From the NCBI GenBank assembly GCA_014240065.1, contig JAAZXR010000007.1, positions 53,359-117,358 of the forward strand: DNA of 64,000 nucleotides, read 5' to 3'. Positions 42,943 through 50,730 of this stretch are shown here, one piece after another. Made by a program: the position numbers and the translations under genes. A model generated the notes under the pieces. That model saw nothing but the letters and a program-made list of their open reading frames with translations. It searched no databases and was not told the origin of the DNA. Positions within the stretch are counted from its first letter, which is position 1. Every line of letters begins with the position of its first letter. This DNA comes from Myxococcales bacterium. Its GTDB lineage: Bacteria > Myxococcota_A > Polyangia > Nannocystales > Nannocystaceae.

Positions 42943-44637
42943 TTAGTCGACGAGGTGTGCAGCGGCTTCCCACCACTTCGGCATGTCTGGGGTTCGTTGG
43001 ACGTTGGTGCCACAGTGAACCTCGCCCAGGTTCGCGTGATAGACGTACCAGTCGTCTGTAAAGACCACGTCGCCGGCCCCGTAGGAGGCGGGCATCCTCG
43101 CCACGAAGTCGGCGATGAAGGGATCCGACGCCTGATCGTTGTCGTCGGGTCGAACGTAGGGGTCGGGGACGATGAGCTTGGTGCCACCGTCTTCGTTCGC
43201 CACGATCAGGTTTGGCGTCCCAGGGATCAGCGCGACGTTGTAGCCGGGGCCTCCGCACTGTTCGAACAGGCTCGGGATCAGGATAATGTCGTCGTCTGTG
43301 AGCCCAAACTCGGCCTTATATTGCGCCAGAATGGGGTCGAGGTAGTTCGCCTGGATGCCGTCGTTGCGGGTCCGAAGCTCGTTGTCCGTGAGGATCTCTC
43401 CCACGGTGCCGTGCCCGTGCGTGTCCAGATACCGCGGCAGCGCCGTGTCTGGATCCATCGTCTCCAGCAAGGTCCACGCCTCACCGGTGTCGGCGTACAG
43501 GAACTTGAACCCCTTCTCCGAATCGGGATCGGGGATGAAGGTGGAGAACTCGTCCGCGTGACCCACGCAGAGCCAGCTCGTGTCGGTCTCGATGGGCGCT
43601 TGCACCTTCTGCGCGTCGAGGAAGGTGCGCAGCTCTTCGGTGACGCGGCACCCGACCCCACCATCTCCGTAGTAGATGCGACCGTAGGGGTAGTCGACGC
43701 CGTCCACCGTGATCGGCGGCGTGATCTCAAGGTTCCCGAAGGAATCACAGGAGTTGGCGGTGCCCGCAGGACCCCAGGTGTCCACGGCGAAGACGGTGTC
43801 CGCGGTGTCCTCCGCGAAGTTGTCGAGCCCACGATCGCGGATCGAATCAACGATGATGTCCTGGCGTTCGCCGGCCGATCCGATCTGGGTACCGAACTCC
43901 ACCTCGTCTTGAATCCAGACGTCCCCACCGTAGACGTTCCCGGATACGGAGGAGAAGTCTTCCCCGAAGAGGTCCTGGTAATCCATGATCATCGAGGCGT
44001 TGTTGCTGCCGCCGCCAAAGTTCACCGACACCACCCAAAAGTGTTCGGAGGGCTGCAGGTGGTGGTTGAGGATGAGGGGCGATCCCGCCACCGTGACCTC
44101 CGTGGAATCGAGAGACTCGCCATCCTCTCCGATCCGCTCCACCGTCAGCGTCGAGGACACCATGTAGTCGATGAACTCGATCGACAGGTTCTCCATTTGA
44201 TCGAGCGACAAATCGAGCGACGAAACCTCCGGCGATCCGGAGTTGGCGCCCATGAGCGGCGCCCCGTCGCTCGCTCCCCAGATACGGATCCCCGCGAGGT
44301 CACCGTTCAAGGTCAGCCGCGCGACGTCCGTGTTGCCCATGGACTCGAGCATCTCGGCCGAGAAGGTCAGCGGGGACAGATCGTCGTCGCCCGCGAAGGG
44401 CGGGTCCATCCAGTCGGGCTTGCCGTTGCCGTCGTCGTCGTCGCGGTTTGTCACCCCGTAGATATTGTCGATGGCCCACGCCTCGCCGTCCCCGTCGCCG
44501 TCACCGCCGGTTTCGCCTGCGGTGCCGGAATCAGCCCCTTCGTCGTCCGAGCCCCCCCCGTCCTTGCCGCACGCGGAGAGCCCGCCCGCGACGAGCGAGA
44601 GCGATGCACAAATTGTCAGCCAACGCCTAGATCTCAT
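42943..44637 (-). CDS. Protein-arginine deiminase (PAD) family lipoprotein
   Basis: The 564-residue product has a signal peptide with lipobox (GGLSAC, Cys23) and an acidic linker. Its C-terminal half matches the catalytic domain of vertebrate/cyanobacterial PADs: VWIQDEVEFG (Asp244, matching human PAD4 Asp350), SCDSFGNLEITPP, YPYGRIYYGD, LDAQKVQAPIE, CVGHADEFSTFIPDPDS (His360 and Asp362, matching His471/Asp473) and GEVHCGTNVQR (Cys542, matching the Cys645 nucleophile), then KWWE. The QDEVE acidic cluster also keeps the Ca2+ ligands Gln/Glu/Glu of PAD4. A DDDDGNGKPDWMD segment near residue 66 is Ca2+-site-like. It should convert peptidyl-arginine to citrulline outside the cytosol in a Ca2+-dependent way. 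This is not the Porphyromonas PPAD type. It leads the operon with the HEAT lipoprotein. Confidence 0.9.
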   Translation of the reverse strand: MRSRRWLTICASLSLVAGGLSACGKDGGGSDDEGADSGTAGETGGDGDGDGEAWAIDNIYGVTNRDDDDGNGKPDWMDPPFAGDDDLSPLTFSAEMLESMGNTDVARLTLNGDLAGIRIWGASDGAPLMGANSGSPEVSSLDLSLDQMENLSIEFIDYMVSSTLTVERIGEDGESLDSTEVTVAGSPLILNHHLQPSEHFWVVSVNFGGGSNNASMIMDYQDLFGEDFSSVSGNVYGGDVWIQDEVEFGTQIGSAGERQDIIVDSIRDRGLDNFAEDTADTVFAVDTWGPAGTANSCDSFGNLEITPPITVDGVDYPYGRIYYGDGGVGCRVTEELRTFLDAQKVQAPIETDTSWLCVGHADEFSTFIPDPDSEKGFKFLYADTGEAWTLLETMDPDTALPRYLDTHGHGTVGEILTDNELRTRNDGIQANYLDPILAQYKAEFGLTDDDIILIPSLFEQCGGPGYNVALIPGTPNLIVANEDGGTKLIVPDPYVRPDDNDQASDPFIADFVARMPASYGAGDVVFTDDWYVYHANLGEVHCGTNVQRTPDMPKWWEAAAHLVD

Positions 44638-45000
44638 GGGAGGACGCTAACGCGCCGTTCGACCCCGTGCAAGGTGCGAAGCGAGCGGGCGCGGGCGTCG
44701 TCTCGCGCCATCGGACGAAATCGGGCCATGGCGGAGCCTCCCGCGCGCCTGGATCCCGCGGATCCCCCAGGGAACCGCCCTCGCCAGCACTTTTGCGTCG
44801 GTCCGCCGTCGCGCAACGGCGTGCGCAGGCCCGCGGCGTGTGAGATTGCCCCGAGCGACGGCCGACGAGTTTTCGCCAAAACATCGAGCGGCGAGCGCAC
44901 GGAGCAGAGATCTCCAAGGGTGACAGGCGCCGGCTCCAAGCCCGCCCGCGCCTCATCCATGGCGCGATCCTACCAACGGTTCTCAGCCTCGGCGCCGCGG
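44638..45000. other. Intergenic region upstream of the PAD operon
   Basis: These 363 bases separate the PAD start from the ubiA-like stop. Open frames here are Arg/Pro-rich and do not look coding. Apart from the PAD promoter at the left end, I see no hairpin with T-tract or obvious repeat. Confidence 0.6.
44644..44672 (-). promoter_or_regulatory. Promoter of the PAD operon
   Basis: On the minus strand TTGCAC (44667-44672), a 17-bp spacer and TAGCGT (44644-44649) precede the ATG by 6 nt, so the transcript would start at or just before the start codon. Confidence 0.55.
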
Positions 45001-45810
45001 TCATCCACCCGCGCTAAAAAGGAGCGCGCACTCGCCCAAGAACGTGAGGCCCAACAGCAATCGAATCACGTTCCAGTACCGAGCGGTCTTCACGCTCGCC
45101 GGCGGCACCAACATGGCGAGCGCGGGTCCGACGCTCGCCAGCGGATGAAACGTGAAACCGGCGAAGCAGGCGACGGCCAAGAGCATCACCCGAATCACCC
45201 ACGCCATGGCACCGGGACCGATCGCGACCGCGGTGGTGCGCACATTGGCCAGCGCATCTTCGTCGTGGTCGCGCAACACCTGGATGCTCTCGAACACCCC
45301 AGAGAACAACCCGAGCTGCGCCAACAGGAGCCAGCTCGCCGTGGAATCGCTCACCACCCCTACCATCGGCATGGTCGCCCCCCACACGATCATCGCGACG
45401 ATATCGGTCACGGGCCGCCGCTTTAGCGCCGCCGAGTACAACCAGCAGATCCCACCCCCAAACACCAGCGGACGCCACAGCTGCCCCCCCCACCACAACG
45501 CGAACGCCAACAACGCGCCTACGAGAAATAGTTGAGCGCCGAGCGCCGCGGCCCGGTTGTCCGCGAGGAACTGGGTGCGCTCGCGCTCACGCCCCGTCGC
45601 GTCGAGGTCCTCTTCGAGATCGTGATAGTCGTTGTTGAGGTAGACGAGGACGTTGAGCGCCAACGCAAACGCGAGGCGGATCAGCCCCTCCCACACGAGC
45701 GGGACGTGAAGCGCCCACATGATGGCTCCGGCGCTCACCATGTTGGCCATCTCCAAGCGGCGGAGCCGAAAAGAGAGCACGTCAAACAGGATGCGGAGGC
45801 TGGCGATCAT
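45001..45810 (-). CDS. UbiA family prenyltransferase
   Basis: The 269-residue membrane protein has the two Asp-rich motifs of UbiA enzymes: LNNDYHDLEEDLDATGR in loop 2-3, and QVLRDHDEDALANVRTTAV in loop 6-7, with about eight or nine membrane helices. It attaches a prenyl chain to an aromatic acceptor. The first motif (NDYxDxxxD) resembles MenA (1,4-dihydroxy-2-naphthoate prenyltransferase), as expected for a menaquinone-using myxobacterium, but UbiA or other acceptors are possible. The ATG at 45810 is preferred to a TTG at 45870, which overlaps the upstream gene. Confidence 0.85.
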   Translation of the reverse strand: MIASLRILFDVLSFRLRRLEMANMVSAGAIMWALHVPLVWEGLIRLAFALALNVLVYLNNDYHDLEEDLDATGRERERTQFLADNRAAALGAQLFLVGALLAFALWWGGQLWRPLVFGGGICWLYSAALKRRPVTDIVAMIVWGATMPMVGVVSDSTASWLLLAQLGLFSGVFESIQVLRDHDEDALANVRTTAVAIGPGAMAWVIRVMLLAVACFAGFTFHPLASVGPALAMLVPPASVKTARYWNVIRLLLGLTFLGECALLFSAGG

Positions 45811-45847
45811 GGGGCCGGAACCTCGGATGGTACACGATCGGGCGGGC

Positions 45848-47776
45848 TCAGTAGCCGTTGTAGACCTCAAAGTCCGCCGGGTGCGGCGCCGGGATCTCGA
45901 TCATCGACGCCCGTCGCCCCTCCACCGCGTCGACCTCCACCGCGCAGTCGGGGCGACACGCCAGCGTCTCAAGCCAATGATAGCGGAGTCGAACTGGCGT
46001 TTGTGGGTCGGTCCCGCGCACCTCGAGGAGGTTGGTGGAGGCGTGGACGCGCCCTGGCCCGCTCACGACGAAGCCCGTCGGCTCCCGCACCTCGTACAGG
46101 CGCCACAAGCCGAGCTGTCCCACCCGCTTGAGCACGCGCGGATGCTCATCCCACCACGGGGCGTCGTGCTGCGGCGTGGTCACGACGACGTAGTGGACCG
46201 CGTACGCGTCGACGTAGCGGCGCAGCTGCGCGCTGCTCACCTCACCAAGCTCGCTCCAACGGAACAAGTTGGCCCACGAGTGCTGGAGATTTCGTTGGGT
46301 AAAGCCACCCAAGATCTGCGCGCGAGTCGACCACGCGAAGTACTCCCCGAACAACGGCCCCTCCACGAGGAAGCGACCCGTGCCGTCATCGTGGCTGCGC
46401 ACCCACTCGGCCGCCGACTCCAGCGGCATCCGCTCGTAGTGGTACCGCGGCGTCCACGGATAACCCGACATGTCGAGGATCGAGCGCTGCGTACCGGGGA
46501 CCGGCTTGGGCGCGGGCAACCTCCCCCCCACGAAGTACATGACCTCGCGGACCAAGCCGAGCGACGCCACCAATCCGAGCACCCAAATCCACGAGCGCCA
46601 CGCCGCCGGCAGCGGGGTGGAACGCCGATCACGCCAGCGCCGCTCCACGAGCGCGGCCGCGGGGATGCACGCGCCAAATCCGAGCGGCCCAACGTGTCGA
46701 TACGGTTGAATTTGAACGAGCGGCGTGTAGGCCCCCAGATACACAAAGGCGACCATGACGAGGAGGAACGGCCCGAACACCGCGGCCAGGGGCGCCTCGT
46801 CTTTGCGCCACTGCCAGCAAGTGATGAAGGCCATCAACACGAGGGCGAGCCGAATCATGGTGCGGGTGCCGAGCAGGCCAGTGCTCGACGGATCGATCAT
46901 CAAGCCCAAGAAGTCGGCGAGCAGAAACGGCAGCCCCCCGTGCCCAAAAAATGAAGAGTCGAGGATGTAGTGCCAAAACCGCGCCGCCACCACGAGCCAC
47001 CACGCGTTCCCGAGCACCGTGACCGCGGCGATCATCGCCGCCTTCCCCATCCCCGCGCGCCCGAGCGCCTCACGCCGCCGCCACGTCATCACCACCATCG
47101 AAGGGGCGAGCATGAAGAAACTGTAAGGGTGCAGCAGGTGCACCCCCGTCAGGGCGCCCGCCGCGACCACCCACCACGCCGCCTCGCGGGTCTCGAGCCA
47201 CCTCCAATACGCCGCCAACGGCACCAAAAACGCGAACGAAGCGCCCGCGTAGGCGACCATCCCCACGTACCAACACCAGTGGTTCCATGAATCGAAGAAC
47301 CACAAGAGCACCCCGAACAGCGCGGCGCACCACGCCCCAAAGTGCCCGAGTCCAAAACGACGCGCGCACCACCCCATCGTCACGGGGACCGACGCGTGCA
47401 CCGCCACGATGAAGGAGTTGAACGCCAAGCCTTGGGGGACCCCGAGCAGCGTCAGCGCGTAGGTCCACAGCTCCCACGCCTTGTTGTCGGCGTCGAAGAA
47501 CACCCCGTTGGGCTGCCCGGCGAGGAGCTGTACGTCGTAGACCCAGCTCTCGCCCCACCCGCGCAAGCCCTCGAGCACCCGCCACGTCTGCTCGATATGG
47601 GTGTTAAAATCGTGGCCAAAATAGGGCGTGGCCGAGAGCAACTGCGCCCCCGAAAACTCAAAAAAGAGCGCCACGTGCACGCCCAGGAGCAGCAGCCACC
47701 CCGCGATGACTCGACGGCGAAAGGCGCGGGGATCCGCGCCTCGTTCTCGACCCTCGGGTGGCACGCGGTGGACCAT
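45848..47776 (-). CDS. Large GT-C-like multi-pass membrane protein
   Basis: The 642-residue protein has about 11-12 membrane segments followed by a periplasmic C-terminal domain (about 440-642). The first loop contains FGHDFNTHIEQTW, an Asp-containing motif in the position typical of GT-C glycosyltransferases and YfhO-like proteins. The C-terminal part has LESAAEWVRSHDDGTGRFLVEG and YAVHYVVVTTP, like periplasmic domains of those families. It may transfer a sugar from a lipid carrier; neither donor nor acceptor can be inferred. The upstream limit is uncertain because the frame stays open beneath the divergent lipoprotein gene; the ATG at 47776 is the first that precedes membrane-protein-like sequence. 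Confidence 0.68.
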   Translation of the reverse strand: MVHRVPPEGRERGADPRAFRRRVIAGWLLLLGVHVALFFEFSGAQLLSATPYFGHDFNTHIEQTWRVLEGLRGWGESWVYDVQLLAGQPNGVFFDADNKAWELWTYALTLLGVPQGLAFNSFIVAVHASVPVTMGWCARRFGLGHFGAWCAALFGVLLWFFDSWNHWCWYVGMVAYAGASFAFLVPLAAYWRWLETREAAWWVVAAGALTGVHLLHPYSFFMLAPSMVVMTWRRREALGRAGMGKAAMIAAVTVLGNAWWLVVAARFWHYILDSSFFGHGGLPFLLADFLGLMIDPSSTGLLGTRTMIRLALVLMAFITCWQWRKDEAPLAAVFGPFLLVMVAFVYLGAYTPLVQIQPYRHVGPLGFGACIPAAALVERRWRDRRSTPLPAAWRSWIWVLGLVASLGLVREVMYFVGGRLPAPKPVPGTQRSILDMSGYPWTPRYHYERMPLESAAEWVRSHDDGTGRFLVEGPLFGEYFAWSTRAQILGGFTQRNLQHSWANLFRWSELGEVSSAQLRRYVDAYAVHYVVVTTPQHDAPWWDEHPRVLKRVGQLGLWRLYEVREPTGFVVSGPGRVHASTNLLEVRGTDPQTPVRLRYHWLETLACRPDCAVEVDAVEGRRASMIEIPAPHPADFEVYNGY

Positions 47777-47850
47777 ACCACGGCGAGTTTCATGGCCGGC
47801 GCCGCCGCTCCACGGCGCGTTTTGCCGGGACCGCTTGGACCATAGAGTGC

Positions 47851-47856
47851 TAGACT
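47851..47856 (+). promoter_or_regulatory. TANNNT -10-like box for the CX3C lipoprotein
   Basis: TAGACT lies exactly 7 nt before the ATG at 47864, the spacing expected for a leaderless transcript. Confidence 0.45.
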
Positions 47857-47863
47857 CCGGCGC

Positions 47864-48508
47864 ATGAAGACGCGCGTGCTCCTCGGCATGATCCTCCTCG
47901 CCTCTTGCGCCGGCCGCTCGAAGCTTGAGGATGTGCCCCCCGCCAGTGGCTCCCCCGCGGATCGGACGATCCTTCGACCCGACGAGGTCCCAGACGCGCC
48001 GGTGAAGGCCTCCGCGGAGACTCCTCCCACCCCCCGCAGCTTCGAGAGCGCCGCCCCAACGACCCCTAAAGTGACGGTGACGCCACCGACGGTGGGCGCG
48101 GCGGGGCCTCCCCCCACCGTTCGCGTCGCCACACAAGACGCCTCCAAAAAGACCGCCTCCGCCGCGTCGTCTCCTTCGGCCGCGCCGCCTGCAGAAGATC
48201 CCGCCGCCGCCGCCGCCCGCCGATCCGCGCTCGTCGCGAGCTTTCAGTCTTGTCGCTCCTCCTGCGATCGCCGGGGTGACCTCTCCGAAGACGACGCCGC
48301 GACGTGCCGGCTCGAATGTGTGAACGCCAGCCTCCCGCAAGACACCCCGACCGCCGGATGTCAACGCGGATGCTTGCGCGACATGAGCCCCTGCCTCGCC
48401 GACTGCGGATCGGCGACTTCGAGCACCTGCGACGACATGTGCTCCCGCCGGGTTCGCTCATGTTTGACCGAGTGCGAGTCGCCAGACGGTGGCGGTCCCC
48501 GCCCATGA
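47864..48508 (+). CDS. Lipoprotein with six CX3C motifs
   Basis: The 214-residue product has a signal peptide with lipobox (LLASC, Cys15), a 100-residue Pro/Ala/Ser/Thr linker, and a compact C-terminal domain of about 80 residues with twelve Cys in six CX3C motifs: CRSSC, CRLEC, CQRGC, CLADC, CDDMC and CLTEC. Twin CX3C motifs in helical hairpins are known from small Tim and CHCH-type proteins, where they form disulfides; three successive twin pairs fit this sequence. It is likely an oxidised, rigid surface or periplasmic module. No family is recognised. A 13-bp tandem repeat overlaps its stop codon and the next start. Confidence 0.78.
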   Translation: MKTRVLLGMILLASCAGRSKLEDVPPASGSPADRTILRPDEVPDAPVKASAETPPTPRSFESAAPTTPKVTVTPPTVGAAGPPPTVRVATQDASKKTASAASSPSAAPPAEDPAAAAARRSALVASFQSCRSSCDRRGDLSEDDAATCRLECVNASLPQDTPTAGCQRGCLRDMSPCLADCGSATSSTCDDMCSRRVRSCLTECESPDGGGPRP

Positions 48509-48535
48509 CAATCGGCCATGACAATCGGCCATGAC
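48504..48535. repeat. 13-bp tandem repeat across a stop and a start codon
   Basis: CATGACAATCGGC occurs twice in tandem (48504-48516, 48517-48529) and begins a third time (CATGAC, 48530-48535). The first copy contains the upstream gene's TGA; each copy carries an ATG, the third being the start of the TrmO gene. Confidence 0.85.
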
Positions 48536-49097
48536 GAGCAAACCCCCACAAGATCACGTCTCGCTCGTTGAGGTCCCCCCGCGAATCGAGCTCGTCCCCA
48601 TCGGGACGGTCCGCTCTCCTTATAAGGAGCGGCACGGGACCCCCCGTCAGGCGACCGTGACCAAGGGTGCGCGAGGCGATGGCGCGCTCGAGGGCGTCAT
48701 CGAGCTGTTCCCCGACTTGATCGGGCCCGAGTCCTTGGAGGGGCTCGAAGGCTTCGAGTACGTGTGGGTCACGAGCTGGCTCCACCTCAACCGCCATTGG
48801 AATCCAACCGTCATCCCCCCCCGAGGCCCCAAGATTCGGCGCGGCGTCTTCGCGACGCGAGCGCCGCACCGACCCAATCAACTCGGGCTGTCGGCGCTGC
48901 GCGTCGTGAGGATCGAAGGCGTTCAAATCTTCGTCCGCGGTCTCGACCTCCTGGACCAGACGCCGGTCCTCGATATCAAGCCATATATCCCCTACGCGGA
49001 CGCGTTCCCGGGGGCGCGCGCGGGCTGGCTCGACGAGCTCGACGAGGCCCTAGACGCCCCGGATCGCCCTTCGAAGCCGAGGCGGAAAAAGTCGTGA
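48531..49097 (+). CDS. TrmO/TsaA family tRNA-threonylcarbamoyladenosine methyltransferase
   Basis: The 188-residue protein matches the UPF0066/TsaA beta-barrel: IELVPIGTVRSPYKERHGTPRQ, GLEGFEYVWVTSWLH, FATRAPHRPNQLGLSALRVV and DLLDQTPVLDIKPYIPYAD. E. coli TrmO methylates N6-threonylcarbamoyladenosine 37 in tRNA-Thr using SAM. The core is shorter than E. coli TrmO, as in many bacteria. A short charged C-terminus ends KPRRKKS. The gene directly follows the CX3C lipoprotein gene via the tandem repeat. Confidence 0.85.
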   Translation: MTSKPPQDHVSLVEVPPRIELVPIGTVRSPYKERHGTPRQATVTKGARGDGALEGVIELFPDLIGPESLEGLEGFEYVWVTSWLHLNRHWNPTVIPPRGPKIRRGVFATRAPHRPNQLGLSALRVVRIEGVQIFVRGLDLLDQTPVLDIKPYIPYADAFPGARAGWLDELDEALDAPDRPSKPRRKKS

Positions 49098-49127
49098 CCG
49101 GGGCCGCCGGGCAGCCGTGTTTTCCGT

Positions 49128-49133
49128 TATGGT
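49128..49133 (+). promoter_or_regulatory. TANNNT -10-like box for the unknown 198-residue protein
   Basis: TATGGT lies 6 nt before the ATG at 49140. Confidence 0.35.
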
Positions 49134-49139
49134 GCCGCG

Positions 49140-49736
49140 ATGCCCGGACGCCTCCTCGTCATGTCGCTTCATCGCTACCTCGCCGGCGTACGTCCCGAGC
49201 GCGAGGCGCCCTTCCACGCGGAGCTGATCGATGAGGCCCGCGAACGCGTCGCGGCCATGCAGAAAGCGCTGACCGCGGCGGCCGGAGCCGAGGTGACCTG
49301 GCACGACGACACCGCGTCCATCGCATCGTTTGAATATACCCCCCACGATCTGCACTCCCTCCGGTCTCTCGCGGCCCATCAAGAATATCCCACCAGGGTG
49401 TTATGGCTCCGACGGACCTTCCGGCTGCTCGACGACCCGAGGGACCACGCCGGCTTGCGGCGCATCTTCGCCGGCGCCGAGACTCGTTTTCCCCACATGA
49501 TGCGCCACTCCGATAACCGGGGGTTCTTTGTGCCCGGAGACTACGAGCATCCCGAGTTTGGGAGCGAGAGTGAGTGGTGGAAGGTGGGCGCTAATCGGCG
49601 GTTACTCGCGGAGATGGAGCGACTGCAGCCCCTTGTCGAAGCCCAAGCACCGGCCCTTTCTGGCGCCCACGGCCGAATCCTCTCAGCCGTGAGCCACTCG
49701 TGTACCCACGACCTCCCGCTCATCGTGGAGGGATAG
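49140..49736 (+). CDS. Protein of unknown function
   Basis: The 198-residue protein has no signal peptide, membrane segment or motif I recognise. It has an amphipathic start (LLVMSLHRYLAGV), a polar centre with ETRFPHMMRHSDNRGFFVPGDYEHPEFGSESEWW, and ends SHSCTHDLPLIVEG. Codon composition fits its neighbours and the start has a TATGGT box 6 nt upstream, which supports a real gene. It stands alone between trmO-like and RRM genes. Confidence 0.65.
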   Translation: MPGRLLVMSLHRYLAGVRPEREAPFHAELIDEARERVAAMQKALTAAAGAEVTWHDDTASIASFEYTPHDLHSLRSLAAHQEYPTRVLWLRRTFRLLDDPRDHAGLRRIFAGAETRFPHMMRHSDNRGFFVPGDYEHPEFGSESEWWKVGANRRLLAEMERLQPLVEAQAPALSGAHGRILSAVSHSCTHDLPLIVEG

Positions 49737-49794
49737 GCGGGCGCGCCGCCTCCGCCCCGACCACGGTGGCCTCGATCTCCACCGTCCATAGTGT

Positions 49795-49800
49795 TATGCT
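49795..49800 (+). promoter_or_regulatory. Possible -10 box for the RRM gene
   Basis: TATGCT lies 30 nt before the GTG at 49831, suggesting a short leader. A second box (TAGTGT) lies just upstream; the assignment is tentative. Confidence 0.25.
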
Positions 49801-49830
49801 CGTCCTAACTTCCTCTTCACGAGCGTCACG

Positions 49831-50634
49831 GTGGATCAACCTGAACATCGCATCTTTGTCGGAGGGCTCCCATGGGCCGCTGGCGATCAGGACCTCTCGA
49901 GCGCGTTTGCGTCGTTCGGCACCGTCCTGTCGGCGCGCGTGATCTTGGACCGCGAGACACAGCGCAGCCGAGGCTTTGGATTCGTCACCTTCGAGACGGC
50001 AGAATCCGCCGCCGAAGCCATCGCGCGCATGGACGGCAAGGAAATCTCCGGCCGACGCATCACCGTGCGCGCCGCCGAGGCACGTCAGGCCCGCCCCCGC
50101 TCGGCCCGTCCCGGCGGCGACGGCCCGCCTCCCCAGCGCCGCCGCGAGGCGGGAGACAGCTTCCGCAAAGACCACCGCGAACGAGAAGGACGCGGTCGCG
50201 CCGGCGCTCGAGGGCAGCGCCAAGGCGGGCCTGCGGGTCCGTCGCGAGAGCGCTCGTCCGCAAGATCGGGCCCCGAGAGGCCGCGCCGTGGGGAAGAGAG
50301 GCCGCGCCGTGGGGAAGAGAGGCCGCGCCGTGGGGAAGAGAGGCCGCGCCGTGGGGAAGAGAGGCCGCGCCGTGGGGAAGAGAGGCGCTCATCCGGTGCG
50401 CCGCCGAGCAACCCATGGGAGCACGCAGCCGACGCGCGACGCGACGGGGGCGACCATCCCCGAGACGACAACAAACGACGCCATCGCCAGGACGCGCGCG
50501 GAGGAGATCGCTCGTCGAACTTCCGTGACGAAGAGCCCGACCCGCGGCGCGAAGAGAAGAAGAAAAAAGGTCGCGGGTCACGAGGGGGCGGCCGGGCGTC
50601 GGACTACGAGGACTTCGGGCACGACGATTGGTAG
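49831..50634 (+). CDS. RRM RNA-binding protein with long Arg-rich tail
   Basis: The 267-residue protein starts with one RNA recognition motif (residues 6-85) with RNP2 RIFVGGLPW and RNP1 SRGFGFVTFE, the form found in cold-induced bacterial RRM (Rbp) proteins. The remaining 180 residues are a disordered Arg/Gly/Glu-rich tail, including five perfect RPRRGEE units, and end in the acidic DYEDFGHDDW. It should bind single-stranded RNA. The tail resembles RGG-type phase-separating tails. The start is a GTG. A perfect DNA repeat underlies the protein repeat. Confidence 0.88.
   Translation: MDQPEHRIFVGGLPWAAGDQDLSSAFASFGTVLSARVILDRETQRSRGFGFVTFETAESAAEAIARMDGKEISGRRITVRAAEARQARPRSARPGGDGPPPQRRREAGDSFRKDHREREGRGRAGARGQRQGGPAGPSRERSSARSGPERPRRGEERPRRGEERPRRGEERPRRGEERPRRGEERRSSGAPPSNPWEHAADARRDGGDHPRDDNKRRHRQDARGGDRSSNFRDEEPDPRREEKKKKGRGSRGGGRASDYEDFGHDDW
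50278..50382. repeat. Five perfect 21-bp tandem repeats
   Basis: Five identical 21-bp units (starting AGGCCGCGCC) encode RPRRGEE in the RRM protein tail. Perfect identity indicates recent expansion, and the 21-bp length keeps the frame when copy number changes. Confidence 0.95.
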
Positions 50635-50730
50635 CGCGCCCTGGTCACGTCGACGCGGCGACTCCCAGCGAGGATGCGCGCCTGACGCAGCGACCCACGC
50701 CGGCGGCGAGGGCGACGGTGCAAGTGTGCG

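Noticed and set aside
44627..45004. 125-codon open frame between ubiA-like and PAD genes
   Set aside because: Runs into the PAD start in another frame and lacks protein character; treated as intergenic.
50278..50382. Tandem repeats considered as a CRISPR array
   Set aside because: Units are contiguous 21-bp copies without spacers and encode an in-frame peptide repeat.
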